Shown here piece after piece: positions 34,037 through 41,276 of a stretch of DNA of 41,276 nt. Numbering within the stretch: position 1 is the stretch's first letter; each line of letters begins with the position of its first letter. The DNA is taken from NCBI GenBank assembly GCA_015222805.1, contig JADFVZ010000069.1, positions 1 to 41,276 on the forward strand, written 5' to 3'. Below the pieces are notes generated by a model. It saw nothing but the letters and a program-made list of their open reading frames with translations. It did no database searches and was not told the origin of the DNA. A program made the translations under genes and the position numbers. The stretch comes from Pseudomonadota bacterium (lineage in GTDB: Bacteria > Pseudomonadota > Gammaproteobacteria > Xanthomonadales > SZUA-36).

Positions 34037-34054
34037 ATACCAAAGCCATGGTAT
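34037..34054. repeat. Hairpin between hupB and tRNA-Val
   Basis: ATACCA/TGGTAT, a 6-bp stem with a 6-base loop. There is no T-run, so it is not a standard terminator; it may be a processing site between the hupB message and the tRNAs. Confidence 0.35.
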
Positions 34055-34075
34055 TTCTTACCCTAACGCGGTGCG

Positions 34076-34348
34076 CTAGTTTACGGCATCCTTAAGAGCT
34101 TTACCAGCCTTAAATGTAGGATTTTTTGAAGCTTTAATTTGAATGGCTTCACCTGTACGTGGGTTACGGCCCATGCGAGCAGCACGTTGCTTCACAGAGA
34201 AGGTTCCGAAACCGATCAGAGAGACAGTGTCTTCCTGCATCAGGGCACCAGTTACAGCTGCAACAAAAGCGTCAACAGCCTTGCCAGCGTCTACTTTACT
34301 CATTTCAGATGATGTAGCAATTGCATCAATTAAATCAGATTTATTCAT
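34076..34348 (-). CDS. hupB: DNA-binding protein HU
   Basis: The 90-residue histone-like protein starts [11 protein letters not shown], as HU-beta does. The conserved [18 protein letters not shown] arm region, with the DNA-intercalating proline, is complete. It bends and compacts DNA as a dimer. It lies between lon and two tRNA genes, matching the conserved lon-hupB-ppiD order. The ribosome site GGAG is 6 bases upstream of the ATG. Confidence 0.96.
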   Translation of the reverse strand: MNKSDLIDAIATSSEMSKVDAGKAVDAFVAAVTGALMQEDTVSLIGFGTFSVKQRAARMGRNPRTGEAIQIKASKNPTFKAGKALKDAVN

Positions 34349-34702
34349 TCTGCACTCCGTATATTTAGTTTAGGTTTTTTTACGCAATAATTCATGCCAC
34401 AGGATCAATTAGAAAATTGACCAGCAGAATACTCCCTCTGTTCAGCACCATTATCGCAGCAATTTGGAAAAACGGCCTCCCTGGCCTGAAACCCTTGCTA
34501 TTAAAGGTCTACAAGGGTTTGAGCAATGAATGTTATAACGCATTCGCAGTCTTGGCAATAGCTATTTAAGAATATTTTTCCTGGGTTTTCCTGCAAACCA
34601 AACCCCAACCCGTCAATCTCTTTAGAGATTGCGATTGCAAGTGGTTATTGTCAAAGGAAAATCGTTTTCCCAGGGGCTGGTATTTAACAAACAATTTCAG
34701 CC
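34349..34702. other. Intergenic region between lon and hupB
   Basis: 354 bases without a gene. Two hairpins are visible: AATCTC/GAGATT (34615-34630, loop TTTA) and AAACCCTTG/CAAGGGTTT (34489-34520, 14-base loop). Neither is followed by a clean T-run on the minus strand, so the lon terminator is uncertain. The hupB promoter should lie within about 34360-34440, but I cannot choose a single pair of hexamers. Confidence 0.5.
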
Positions 34703-37123
34703 CTAATGAGCGCGAACTGATTTATCTTTTTTTTCATCAGGACCTTTTGAAACTGGTTCATCTTCGTTCAGCAGCGGGCTTGGCTGGCGGATTAAGGCAT
34801 ACTCGAGAACTTCATCTATCCACTCAACCGGCTGGATTTTGAGTTTCTTGAGGATATTTTTCGGTATTTCCTTGAGGTCTTTTTCATTTTCCTTTGGTAT
34901 CAGTACCAGCCTAATTCCGCCACGGTGCGCTGCCAGAAGTTTTTCTTTTAAACCACCAATCGGCAAAACCTTGCCACGCAGGGTAATTTCACCCGTCATT
35001 GCTACATCCGCCCTCACCGGAATCCCTGTTAATGCCGATACAACAGCTGTACACATGCCAATTCCTGCACTCGGACCGTCCTTGGGGGTCGCACCTTCAG
35101 GTACATGCACATGTACATCGTGCTTAAAGAAGTAATCGTTGGCGATACCCAGGTGGGTCGCACGACTACGAACTACCGTCAGGGCGGCCTGTATGGACTC
35201 CTGCATAACCTCACCCAGGCGTCCGGTCTGGATTAGTCGCCCTTTACCCGGCACCAGGCTCGATTCGATTGTCAGCAACTCACCACCGACTTCGGTCCAG
35301 GCAAGCCCGGTTACCTGGCCTACTTCATCTTTATCTTCTGCCATGCCGTAACTGAACTGGCGAACACCCAGGTATTTTTCAAGGTTTTTGCTATCAATTC
35401 GTACCCTTTTGCGGCGCTTGTTCAGGGCAAGCTCCTTGACCGCTTTGCGGCAGAGTTTAGCCAGCGAACGCTCCAGCGAGCGCACACCTGACTCTCGTGT
35501 GTAGTAACGGATGATATCGGTAATAACCTGGTCCGGAATATTCAACTCTTCAACTTTGAGGCCGTGCTGGTCCATTTGCTTGGGTACCAGGTAACGACGT
35601 CCAATATTGAGTTTTTCATCTTCGGTATAACCTGCCAGCCGGATAACTTCCATCCGGTCCAGTAATGGCCCCGGAATATTCAGCGAATTCGCCGTAGCGA
35701 CAAACATCACCTCACTCAGGTCCAGGTCTACTTCAAGGTAGTGATCTGCAAAAGCATAATTCTGTTCCGGATCCAGCACTTCAAGTAATGCCGATGATGG
35801 ATCACCACGGAAATCCATTGACATTTTATCAAGTTCATCCAGCATAAACAGTGGGTTGCGGGTCGCCACTTTCGTCAAGTTTTGTACAATCCGGCCCGGC
35901 ATGGAGCCAATGTAAGTACGCCGATGTCCTCGGATTTCAGCTTCATCGCGCACACCACCCAGCGACATCCGGGTGAATTTGCGCCCGGTTGCACGGGCAA
36001 TAGAACGCCCCAGCGAGGTCTTGCCTACTCCCGGTGGTCCCACCAGGCACAATATCGGCCCTTTCATCTGCTTAACCCGCTGTTGCACCGCAAGATACTC
36101 AAGGATGCGTTCTTTGACCTTATTCAGGCCATAATGATCTGTATCGAGAATTTTTGCGGCACCTGCAAGATCTTTATTGATCCGACTGCGTTTTTTCCAG
36201 GGCACACCCAGCAGCCAGTCAAGGTAATTCCGTACTACCGTGGCCTCAGCCGACATCGGTGACATCATCTTCAGTTTATTCAATTCGGATGTTGCCTTTT
36301 TCTTCGCTTCTTTGAGCATGCCTGCCTGTTCAATTCGCCGGGCAAACTCCTCAAGGTCATTGGGCGCATCTTCCATTTCACCCAGTTCTTTCTGAATGGC
36401 TTTCATCTGCTCATTCAGGTAGTACTCACGCTGGGATTTTTCCATCTGGGTCTTCACCCTTCCGCGAATTTTCTTTTCCAGCTGGAGCACATCAATTTCG
36501 CCCTCAATCAGGGCCATCAACTGTTCCATCCGCTGTCGTGCGGGACCAATTTCCAGTAAATTCTGTTTTTCTTCAATCCGCACCATGATATGCGATGCTA
36601 TAGAATCTGCCAGTCGGCCAGGGTCATCGATACCGGCCAGGGTTGTCATTAATTCAGGTGGGATTTTACGATTTAACTTCAGGTATTGCTCAAACATTGA
36701 GACCAGTGATCGAGTAATGATATCCAGTTCTTTTTCGGATGTATCATCCTCTTCAGAAATGGATTCCCAACGGGCAGACATGAAGCCATTCGTATCCGAG
36801 AAATCATAAAGCTTCACCCGCTCACCGCCTTCTACCAGTACTTTAGTTGTACCGTCAGGAAGCTTAACCAGCTGCAGGACGTTTGCCAGGGTGCCAATAG
36901 TGTATAAATCTTCTTTGGTGGGTTCATCAATATCCGCACTGCGCTGGGTTACCAGGAGTATACGTTTATCAATATTCATTGCCTGCTCAAGGGCACGCTC
37001 AGAGCGTTCACGACCAACAAAAAGCGGAATAACCATAAACGGATAAACCACTACATCCCGCAGTGAAAGCACGGGAATAACTTGATTATCGATGACAACT
37101 TCAGTACTTACAGACTCAGACAT
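34703..37123 (-). CDS. lon: ATP-dependent protease Lon
   Basis: An 806-residue cytoplasmic protease for damaged and short-lived regulatory proteins. The N-terminal substrate-recognition domain (about 10-200) opens with [13 protein letters not shown] coiled coil follows, then the AAA+ domain with Walker A GPPGVGKT at 362-369 and Walker [10 protein letters not shown]. The protease domain has the catalytic Ser685 in KDGPSAGIG and Lys728. Length is close to E. coli (784). GAGGAAAT precedes the ATG. It is downstream of clpX and has its own sigma-32-like promoter. Confidence 0.97.
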   Translation of the reverse strand: MSESVSTEVVIDNQVIPVLSLRDVVVYPFMVIPLFVGRERSERALEQAMNIDKRILLVTQRSADIDEPTKEDLYTIGTLANVLQLVKLPDGTTKVLVEGGERVKLYDFSDTNGFMSARWESISEEDDTSEKELDIITRSLVSMFEQYLKLNRKIPPELMTTLAGIDDPGRLADSIASHIMVRIEEKQNLLEIGPARQRMEQLMALIEGEIDVLQLEKKIRGRVKTQMEKSQREYYLNEQMKAIQKELGEMEDAPNDLEEFARRIEQAGMLKEAKKKATSELNKLKMMSPMSAEATVVRNYLDWLLGVPWKKRSRINKDLAGAAKILDTDHYGLNKVKERILEYLAVQQRVKQMKGPILCLVGPPGVGKTSLGRSIARATGRKFTRMSLGGVRDEAEIRGHRRTYIGSMPGRIVQNLTKVATRNPLFMLDELDKMSMDFRGDPSSALLEVLDPEQNYAFADHYLEVDLDLSEVMFVATANSLNIPGPLLDRMEVIRLAGYTEDEKLNIGRRYLVPKQMDQHGLKVEELNIPDQVITDIIRYYTRESGVRSLERSLAKLCRKAVKELALNKRRKRVRIDSKNLEKYLGVRQFSYGMAEDKDEVGQVTGLAWTEVGGELLTIESSLVPGKGRLIQTGRLGEVMQESIQAALTVVRSRATHLGIANDYFFKHDVHVHVPEGATPKDGPSAGIGMCTAVVSALTGIPVRADVAMTGEITLRGKVLPIGGLKEKLLAAHRGGIRLVLIPKENEKDLKEIPKNILKKLKIQPVEWIDEVLEYALIRQPSPLLNEDEPVSKGPDEKKDKSVRAH

Positions 37124-37249
37124 AATTTCCTCGAGTTCAACCCGGATACAGCAGACCGGGTGTTTTGGTATATTTCATACCGATGTAATGAGAATAGCAG
37201 ATTAAGCAGTCTTTAAGTAAGATCACAACAACTGCTTACATGCTTCAAG

Positions 37250-37278
37250 ATATGGGAGCGTGAAGTGCAGTATTCAAG
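37250..37278 (-). promoter_or_regulatory. Sigma-32 (heat-shock) promoter of lon
   Basis: On the minus strand CTTGAAT is followed, after 14 bases, by TCCCATAT. The consensus is CTTGAAA-N13/14-CCCCATNT, so only one base in each half differs; the preceding GA also fits GNCTTGAA. The predicted leader to the lon ATG is about 120 bases. lon is a sigma-32 target in E. coli. Confidence 0.7.
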
Positions 37279-37334
37279 TCTGGTGATTGTGGAAATTTGC
37301 ACCACCGAAACCATTACGGTCTGGTAGTGCTGTC

Positions 37335-38606
37335 TTAGCCTGCGGAGGCAGCCTGTTCCACCGATTGATAAATCAGGTATGGCTCAGCATCACCTTCGAT
37401 GACACCTTCATCAATGACTACCTTGGAAACATTCTCCTTTGAAGGCAATTCATACATGATATCGAGCAGGACATTCTCAAGGATAGTACGTAAACCACGT
37501 GCACCAGTTTTATAATTCATGGCTTTACGGGCAATGGCATACAGCGCATCATTACGAATTTCAAGTTCGCAGTCTTCCATGGCGAACAGTTTCTGGTACT
37601 GCTTAACCAGGGCATTTTTAGGTTCGGTGAGGATTCTAACCAGTGACTCCTGATCAAGTTCTTCAAGGGTGGCCAAGACCGGGAGGCGGCCGATAAACTC
37701 CGGAATCAAACCATATTTAACCAGGTCTTCAGCCTGGACATCCTGCAGCAGTTCAAGGGCATTGTCCTTTTCATCCTTGCTGTGGACATTGGCGGAGAAT
37801 CCAATCCCTGCAGACTCGGTACGCTGCTGGATGATTTTTTCCAGTCCGGAAAATGCACCACCGCAGATAAACAGGATATTACCGGTGTTAACCTGCAGGA
37901 ATTCCTGTTGCGGATGTTTGCGCCCGCCTTGTGGCGGTACCGATGCAATGGTTCCTTCAATCAGCTTCAACAATGCCTGTTGTACGCCTTCACCGGAAAC
38001 ATCACGGGTTATTGAAGGGTTTTCTGCCTTGCGGGAAACCTTATCGATTTCATCGATATAGACGATACCTGTTTCTGCCTTTTCTACATCATAATCACAT
38101 TTTTGCAGCAGTTTCTGGATTATATTTTCGACATCCTCACCCACATAACCCGCCTCGGTCAGGGTAGTCGCGTCTGCAATAGTAAATGGAACATCCAGCA
38201 TTCTAGCTAATGTTTCCGCCAGCAGTGTCTTGCCGGAGCCGGTTGGGCCAATCAGGAGAATATTGCTTTTCGCCAACTCAACACCGTCATCCGGGCCGTT
38301 GTGGCTCATACGTTTGTAATGATTATAGACTGCGACTGAAAGAACTTTTTTGGCTTTACCCTGGCCAATAACGAACTCATTCAGAAAATCATGAATCTCG
38401 CGGGGAATCGGTAATTTTTCACGCTCACCTGTTTCTACATCATCCAGTTCTTCACGGATAATATCGTTGCAGAGTTCAACGCATTCGTCACAAATATAAA
38501 CACTGGGACCCGCAATCAGCTTGCGAACTTCATGCTGGCTTTTACCGCAAAAAGAACAATAAAGGATTTTGCTACTTTCGCTGCTGCTGTTTTCCTGATC
38601 GCTCAT
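37335..38606 (-). CDS. clpX: ATP-dependent Clp protease ATP-binding subunit ClpX
   Basis: A 423-residue AAA+ unfoldase. The N-terminal zinc domain has Cys17, Cys20, Cys39 and Cys42. Walker A GPTGSGKT is at 120-127, and Walker B is [20 protein letters not shown] and the sensor-2 GARGLRTI region follow. The IGF-type loop for docking on ClpP corresponds to GIGFSAN. The ATG lacks an evident ribosome site: the bases before it are AT-rich. It follows clpP after about 130 bases and precedes lon. Confidence 0.97.
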   Translation of the reverse strand: MSDQENSSSESSKILYCSFCGKSQHEVRKLIAGPSVYICDECVELCNDIIREELDDVETGEREKLPIPREIHDFLNEFVIGQGKAKKVLSVAVYNHYKRMSHNGPDDGVELAKSNILLIGPTGSGKTLLAETLARMLDVPFTIADATTLTEAGYVGEDVENIIQKLLQKCDYDVEKAETGIVYIDEIDKVSRKAENPSITRDVSGEGVQQALLKLIEGTIASVPPQGGRKHPQQEFLQVNTGNILFICGGAFSGLEKIIQQRTESAGIGFSANVHSKDEKDNALELLQDVQAEDLVKYGLIPEFIGRLPVLATLEELDQESLVRILTEPKNALVKQYQKLFAMEDCELEIRNDALYAIARKAMNYKTGARGLRTILENVLLDIMYELPSKENVSKVVIDEGVIEGDAEPYLIYQSVEQAASAG

Positions 38607-38733
38607 ATTATATTAGAACTGTCCAGATTCGATGCCCAAGGCCACATTGCTTGCACAATCATTGTCGCATGAGTGAAGTAAAATATGCAATCTTTTGTTA
38701 AAAGCCTTGTAATTAAATGAATTATTCCGGGAT

Positions 38734-39324
38734 TTATTCACTTGATCGACTGCTGATCACTTCGTCAATTAATCCGTATTTCACCGATTCATCCGCACTC
38801 ATGAAATTATCCCGGTCAGTATCCTGGCTGATTTGCTTAATTGACTGGCCTGTGTGCTTCGCCATGATTTTGTTCAGGCGCTCACGAATAGAAAGAATCT
38901 CACGCGCATGAATATCAATATCTGAGGCCTGCCCCTGGAAACCGCCAAGGGGTTGGTGAATCATCATCCGTGAATGCGGCAAGGCAAAGCGTTTACCTTC
39001 GGCACCAGCGGTGAGCAGGAACGCCCCCATACTGGCAGCCTGGCCAATGCACATGGTGCTGACATCAGGCTTGATGAACTGCATGGTGTCATAGATTGCC
39101 ATCCCCGCAGAAACTGAGCCACCAGGACTGTTGATATAGAGATGGATATCCTTATCCGGATTTTCTGACTCCAGGAACAATAGCTGGGCAACAATCAGGT
39201 TGGCCATATGATCTTCGATCTGGCCTACAATAAATACAACCCGTTCTTTCAGCAGCCTGGAATAAATATCAAACTGGCGCTCACCGCGAGCAGTTTGTTC
39301 AACTACAATTGGAACCAATGCCAT
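38734..39324 (-). CDS. clpP: ATP-dependent Clp protease proteolytic subunit ClpP
   Basis: The 196-residue serine peptidase forms the double-ring chamber used by ClpX. The catalytic triad is Ser98 (GQAASMGAF), His123 (MMIHQPLGG) and Asp172. The N-terminal propeptide is short. AGAGG lies upstream of the ATG. The gene is 30 bases after tig, so the two are co-transcribed. Confidence 0.97.
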   Translation of the reverse strand: MALVPIVVEQTARGERQFDIYSRLLKERVVFIVGQIEDHMANLIVAQLLFLESENPDKDIHLYINSPGGSVSAGMAIYDTMQFIKPDVSTMCIGQAASMGAFLLTAGAEGKRFALPHSRMMIHQPLGGFQGQASDIDIHAREILSIRERLNKIMAKHTGQSIKQISQDTDRDNFMSADESVKYGLIDEVISSRSSE

Positions 39325-39354
39325 CTCTGCTTACCTCTGTGTATATCCCAGTCC

Positions 39355-40671
39355 TCAGCGACCGCGTGAAGCAATCTGAATGACTTCCTGGAAGTTCATT
39401 TTGTTTTTCTTGACCTTTGCCTGTGTCAGCACCCAGTCGACAACCTGCTCTTCAAGGACAGAATTCTCAACACCTGACAGCAGGTTCTGGTTATTGTAGT
39501 ACAGCTCAACCACTTGCGCGGGCTGTTCAAAGGTTTGTGCAATACTCTCAATCGCCTCGCGCACACGCTCACCGTCAATCTGGATTTCATTGGCCCGGGC
39601 AATTTCCGAAAACAGCAAACCGGCCATAACCCGCTGACGGGCTGCATCCAGATACAATTCCAGGGGCTGTTCCTGCGGATTTTCGATACCATTTTGCTGT
39701 AAGCGCTGTACATCAGCTTTCTGCAGGTTACCGGCCTCTTCTTCTATCAGGGCTTGTGGAACCTCGAGGTCATTACGCGCTAGAAGGAGCTTATTGGTTA
39801 CTTCCAGTTTCAGCAAAGAGGTTGTAGCCGTAGCTAATTCACGCTCCAGGTTGTTTTTAATCTCGGTTTTGAGGTCATCAATCTCACCAGATTCAACCCC
39901 GAATAACTTAACAAAATCAGCATCGACTTCCGGCATTTCAGCCGCTTCAACTACGTTGATGTCCATACTAACCCTGGCAGTTTTACCCGCAAGTTCGGCG
40001 ATCCGAAAATCCTCTGGAAACTCAACATCGACTTCAAGTGTGTCTCCTGCTTTATGCCCCAGGGTGGCGTTTTCAAAGGCTACAGGCATACCGCCACCAT
40101 TAGGCATAACCATAATGCGTTCTTTGCCAATAGCAGGATGACGGGTTTCGCCAGCTACGGCGATATACTCAAGTGCGACCCGGTCGCCATTTTTAACTTT
40201 GCCTTTTTTGGATTCCCAAACCGCACGCTGTTGCTGCAAGGTTGTGATCATGGTGCTTACATCGTCATCATTGACATTGGCTTTGGGTTGATCAATTTCC
40301 AAAGTGCTGATGTCTGTCTCTCCCATATCAGGGAACACTTCAAATTCCGCAGTGTATTCGAGATCACCGCCTTTGAGGCTTTCAACATCAGGCTCAACCT
40401 TCGGCCGACCTACAGGCTGTAGCTTCTCCTGGCGAAATGCCTCACCAAGGCTTTCCTGGATGGTCTGCCCGATAATTTCCTGGCGAACCTGCTGACCGAA
40501 ACGCTGTTTTATAACAGACATCGGAACCCGTCCCGGACGGAAGCCTTTAAGCCGAACTTCACGACTCATTTGCTTGAGTCGTGTTGAAATTTTGCCATCA
40601 ATTTGTTCGGCTGGAACCTGGATTTTCATCAGGCGACCGAGTGTGCCGGTGTTTTCAACTGATACTTGCAT
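39355..40671 (-). CDS. tig: Trigger factor
   Basis: A 438-residue ribosome-bound chaperone and prolyl isomerase. The N-terminal ribosome-binding domain carries the docking loop in KGFRPGRVPMSVIKQRFG. The FKBP-like domain (about 155-240) includes GDRVALEYIA. The C-terminal chaperone arms are helical. ATG 40671 is chosen because MQVSVENTG is where family members begin and GGA stands about 9 bases upstream; the earlier ATG at 40701 has no ribosome site. No terminator separates it from the tRNA-Leu gene 61 bases upstream. Confidence 0.95.
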   Translation of the reverse strand: MQVSVENTGTLGRLMKIQVPAEQIDGKISTRLKQMSREVRLKGFRPGRVPMSVIKQRFGQQVRQEIIGQTIQESLGEAFRQEKLQPVGRPKVEPDVESLKGGDLEYTAEFEVFPDMGETDISTLEIDQPKANVNDDDVSTMITTLQQQRAVWESKKGKVKNGDRVALEYIAVAGETRHPAIGKERIMVMPNGGGMPVAFENATLGHKAGDTLEVDVEFPEDFRIAELAGKTARVSMDINVVEAAEMPEVDADFVKLFGVESGEIDDLKTEIKNNLERELATATTSLLKLEVTNKLLLARNDLEVPQALIEEEAGNLQKADVQRLQQNGIENPQEQPLELYLDAARQRVMAGLLFSEIARANEIQIDGERVREAIESIAQTFEQPAQVVELYYNNQNLLSGVENSVLEEQVVDWVLTQAKVKKNKMNFQEVIQIASRGR

Positions 40672-40732
40672 GTTTTGTATTCCGTTAATTCTCTGTTTCA
40701 TATGTTCAGGGAGGGATGCAAATAGAATCTAA

Positions 40733-40817
40733 TGGTGCGAAAGGGGAGACTCGAACTCCCACTGGTTGCCCAACCAGGTCCTAAACCTGGCGCGTCTACC
40801 AATTCCGCCACTTTCGC
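40733..40817 (-). tRNA. tRNA-Leu (TAG)
   Basis: 85 bases with a long variable arm and encoded CCA, as expected for a class II tRNA. The acceptor GCGAAAG/CTTTCGC is perfect. The anticodon loop TTTAGGA gives TAG, reading CUN codons. Confidence 0.96.
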
Positions 40818-40876
40818 AGGATGATTCTTAAGACTCCGTCACTAGAATAAGGTTGGTAAAGCAGGACTGTCTGAAT

Positions 40877-40952
40877 TGGTGGGCCATGAAGGACTTGAAC
40901 CTTCAACCAATAGATTAAGAGTCTACTGCTCTGCCAATTGAGCTAATGGCCC
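40877..40952 (-). tRNA. tRNA-Lys (CTT)
   Basis: 76 bases with CCA. The acceptor GGGCCAT/ATGGCCC is perfect. The anticodon loop CTCTTAA gives CTT, reading AAG. Many Gammaproteobacteria have only the TTT isoacceptor, so this is an additional type. Confidence 0.95.
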
Positions 40953-40986
40953 GTCTCTCAGATGTACTACCGCCCCACTCTGAAAT

Positions 40987-41063
40987 TGGGGTGAACGACG
41001 GGGCTCGAACCCGCGACCGCCGGAATCACAATCCGGAGCTCTACCAACTGAGCTACGCTCACC
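40987..41063 (-). tRNA. tRNA-His (GTG)
   Basis: 77 bases including the extra 5' G (G-1) typical of tRNA-His and encoded CCA. The acceptor GTGAGCG pairs with CGTTCAC with one G-T pair. The anticodon loop TTGTGAT gives GTG. Confidence 0.96.
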
Positions 41064-41099
41064 ACATGTTTAAAAACTTCAGGCCACCACCATCAATAA

Positions 41100-41176
41100 T
41101 GGTGCGCCCGGCAGGACTCGAACCTGCAACCCTCGGCTTAGAAGGCCGATGCTCTATCCGGTTGAGCTACGGGCGC
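41100..41176 (-). tRNA. tRNA-Arg (TCT)
   Basis: 77 bases with CCA. The acceptor GCGCCCG/CGGGCGC is perfect and the discriminator base is A. The anticodon loop CTTCTAA gives TCT, reading AGA and AGG. Confidence 0.96.
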
Positions 41177-41199
41177 AATCGAAATCCTGTTCTAAAAAA

Positions 41200-41276
41200 T
41201 GGTCGGGGTGGAGAGATTCGAACTCCCGACCCACTGCTCCCAAAGCAGTTGCGCTACCAGGCTGCGCTACACCCCG
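41200..41276 (-). tRNA. tRNA-Pro (TGG)
   Basis: 77 bases with CCA, reaching exactly the right edge of the window. The acceptor CGGGGTG/CACCCCG is complete, with the C1 start typical of bacterial tRNA-Pro. The anticodon loop TTTGGGA gives TGG. Confidence 0.95.

Noticed and set aside
38597-38625. TAATAT as a clpX promoter -10
   Set aside because: It is so close to the ATG that transcription would start within the coding sequence; no matching -35 supports it.
40672-40701. Upstream start for trigger factor
   Set aside because: No ribosome site, and the extra ten residues (MKQRINGIQN) do not belong to the family; the later ATG fits better.

Overview
The window looks like a piece of gammaproteobacterial chromosome, mostly housekeeping. 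The order tig-clpP-clpX-lon-hupB-(tRNAs)-ppiD, the purB-L16 hydroxylase (roxA/ycfD) pair, the ArsR-methyltransferase fusion, DUF2058, DUF3087 and the 180-kDa-class NAD-glutamate dehydrogenase all point to a free-living, respiring gammaproteobacterium. Base composition is moderate (by eye just under 50% G+C) and even. There is no prophage, integrase, plasmid function or CRISPR array. The genus cannot be fixed from this sequence alone.

Layout. 1-2450: a 5'-nucleotidase with a possibly leaderless promoter, a structured noncoding stretch ending in a terminator (candidate small RNA), and a di-heme cytochrome c peroxidase. 2463-9408 (minus): acyl-CoA dehydrogenase, giant NAD-glutamate dehydrogenase, and a NAD kinase whose start codon overlaps the dehydrogenase stop. 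9535-10546: divergent ArsR-methyltransferase fusion gene with a 9+9-bp palindrome in front. 10586-12867 (minus): periplasmic FKBP isomerase, a UDP-glucuronate decarboxylase-like epimerase and a DUF2058 protein. 13184-14899: fused ATP sulfurylase/APS kinase. 15078-17547: an operon of a small exported protein, a short GntR (YtrA-type) regulator, and an ABC ATPase and permease; then a 59-residue DUF2892 membrane protein and a REP-like palindromic element. 17976-21407 (minus): tryptophanase, DUF3087 protein and class II fumarase. 21555-24154: purB and the L16 hydroxylase. 24296-30749: sucA, sucB, lpd and an AcuI/YhdH-type reductase one base after lpd. 30838-31702: a PilH/CheY-like receiver and a peroxiredoxin. 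31794-41276 (minus, read right to left): five tRNAs (Pro, Arg, His, Lys, Leu), tig, clpP, clpX, lon, hupB, tRNA-Val, tRNA-Asp, ppiD.

How it fits together. Central carbon metabolism dominates: 2-oxoglutarate is made by glutamate dehydrogenase and consumed by the SucAB-Lpd complex, fumarase and PurB handle fumarate, and acyl-CoA dehydrogenase and tryptophanase feed catabolic substrates. The right end is a protein-quality-control block (trigger factor, ClpXP, Lon, PpiD) with HU; lon has a good match to a sigma-32 heat-shock promoter. No clearly new multi-gene system is visible. The items most worth a second look are the candidate small RNA near 1130-1243, the unrecognised exported 78-residue protein heading the GntR/ABC operon, the gdh-nadK translational coupling, the AcuI-like gene in the 2-oxoglutarate dehydrogenase operon, the receiver-peroxiredoxin pair, and the mRNA/tRNA mixed transcription units around hupB and tig.
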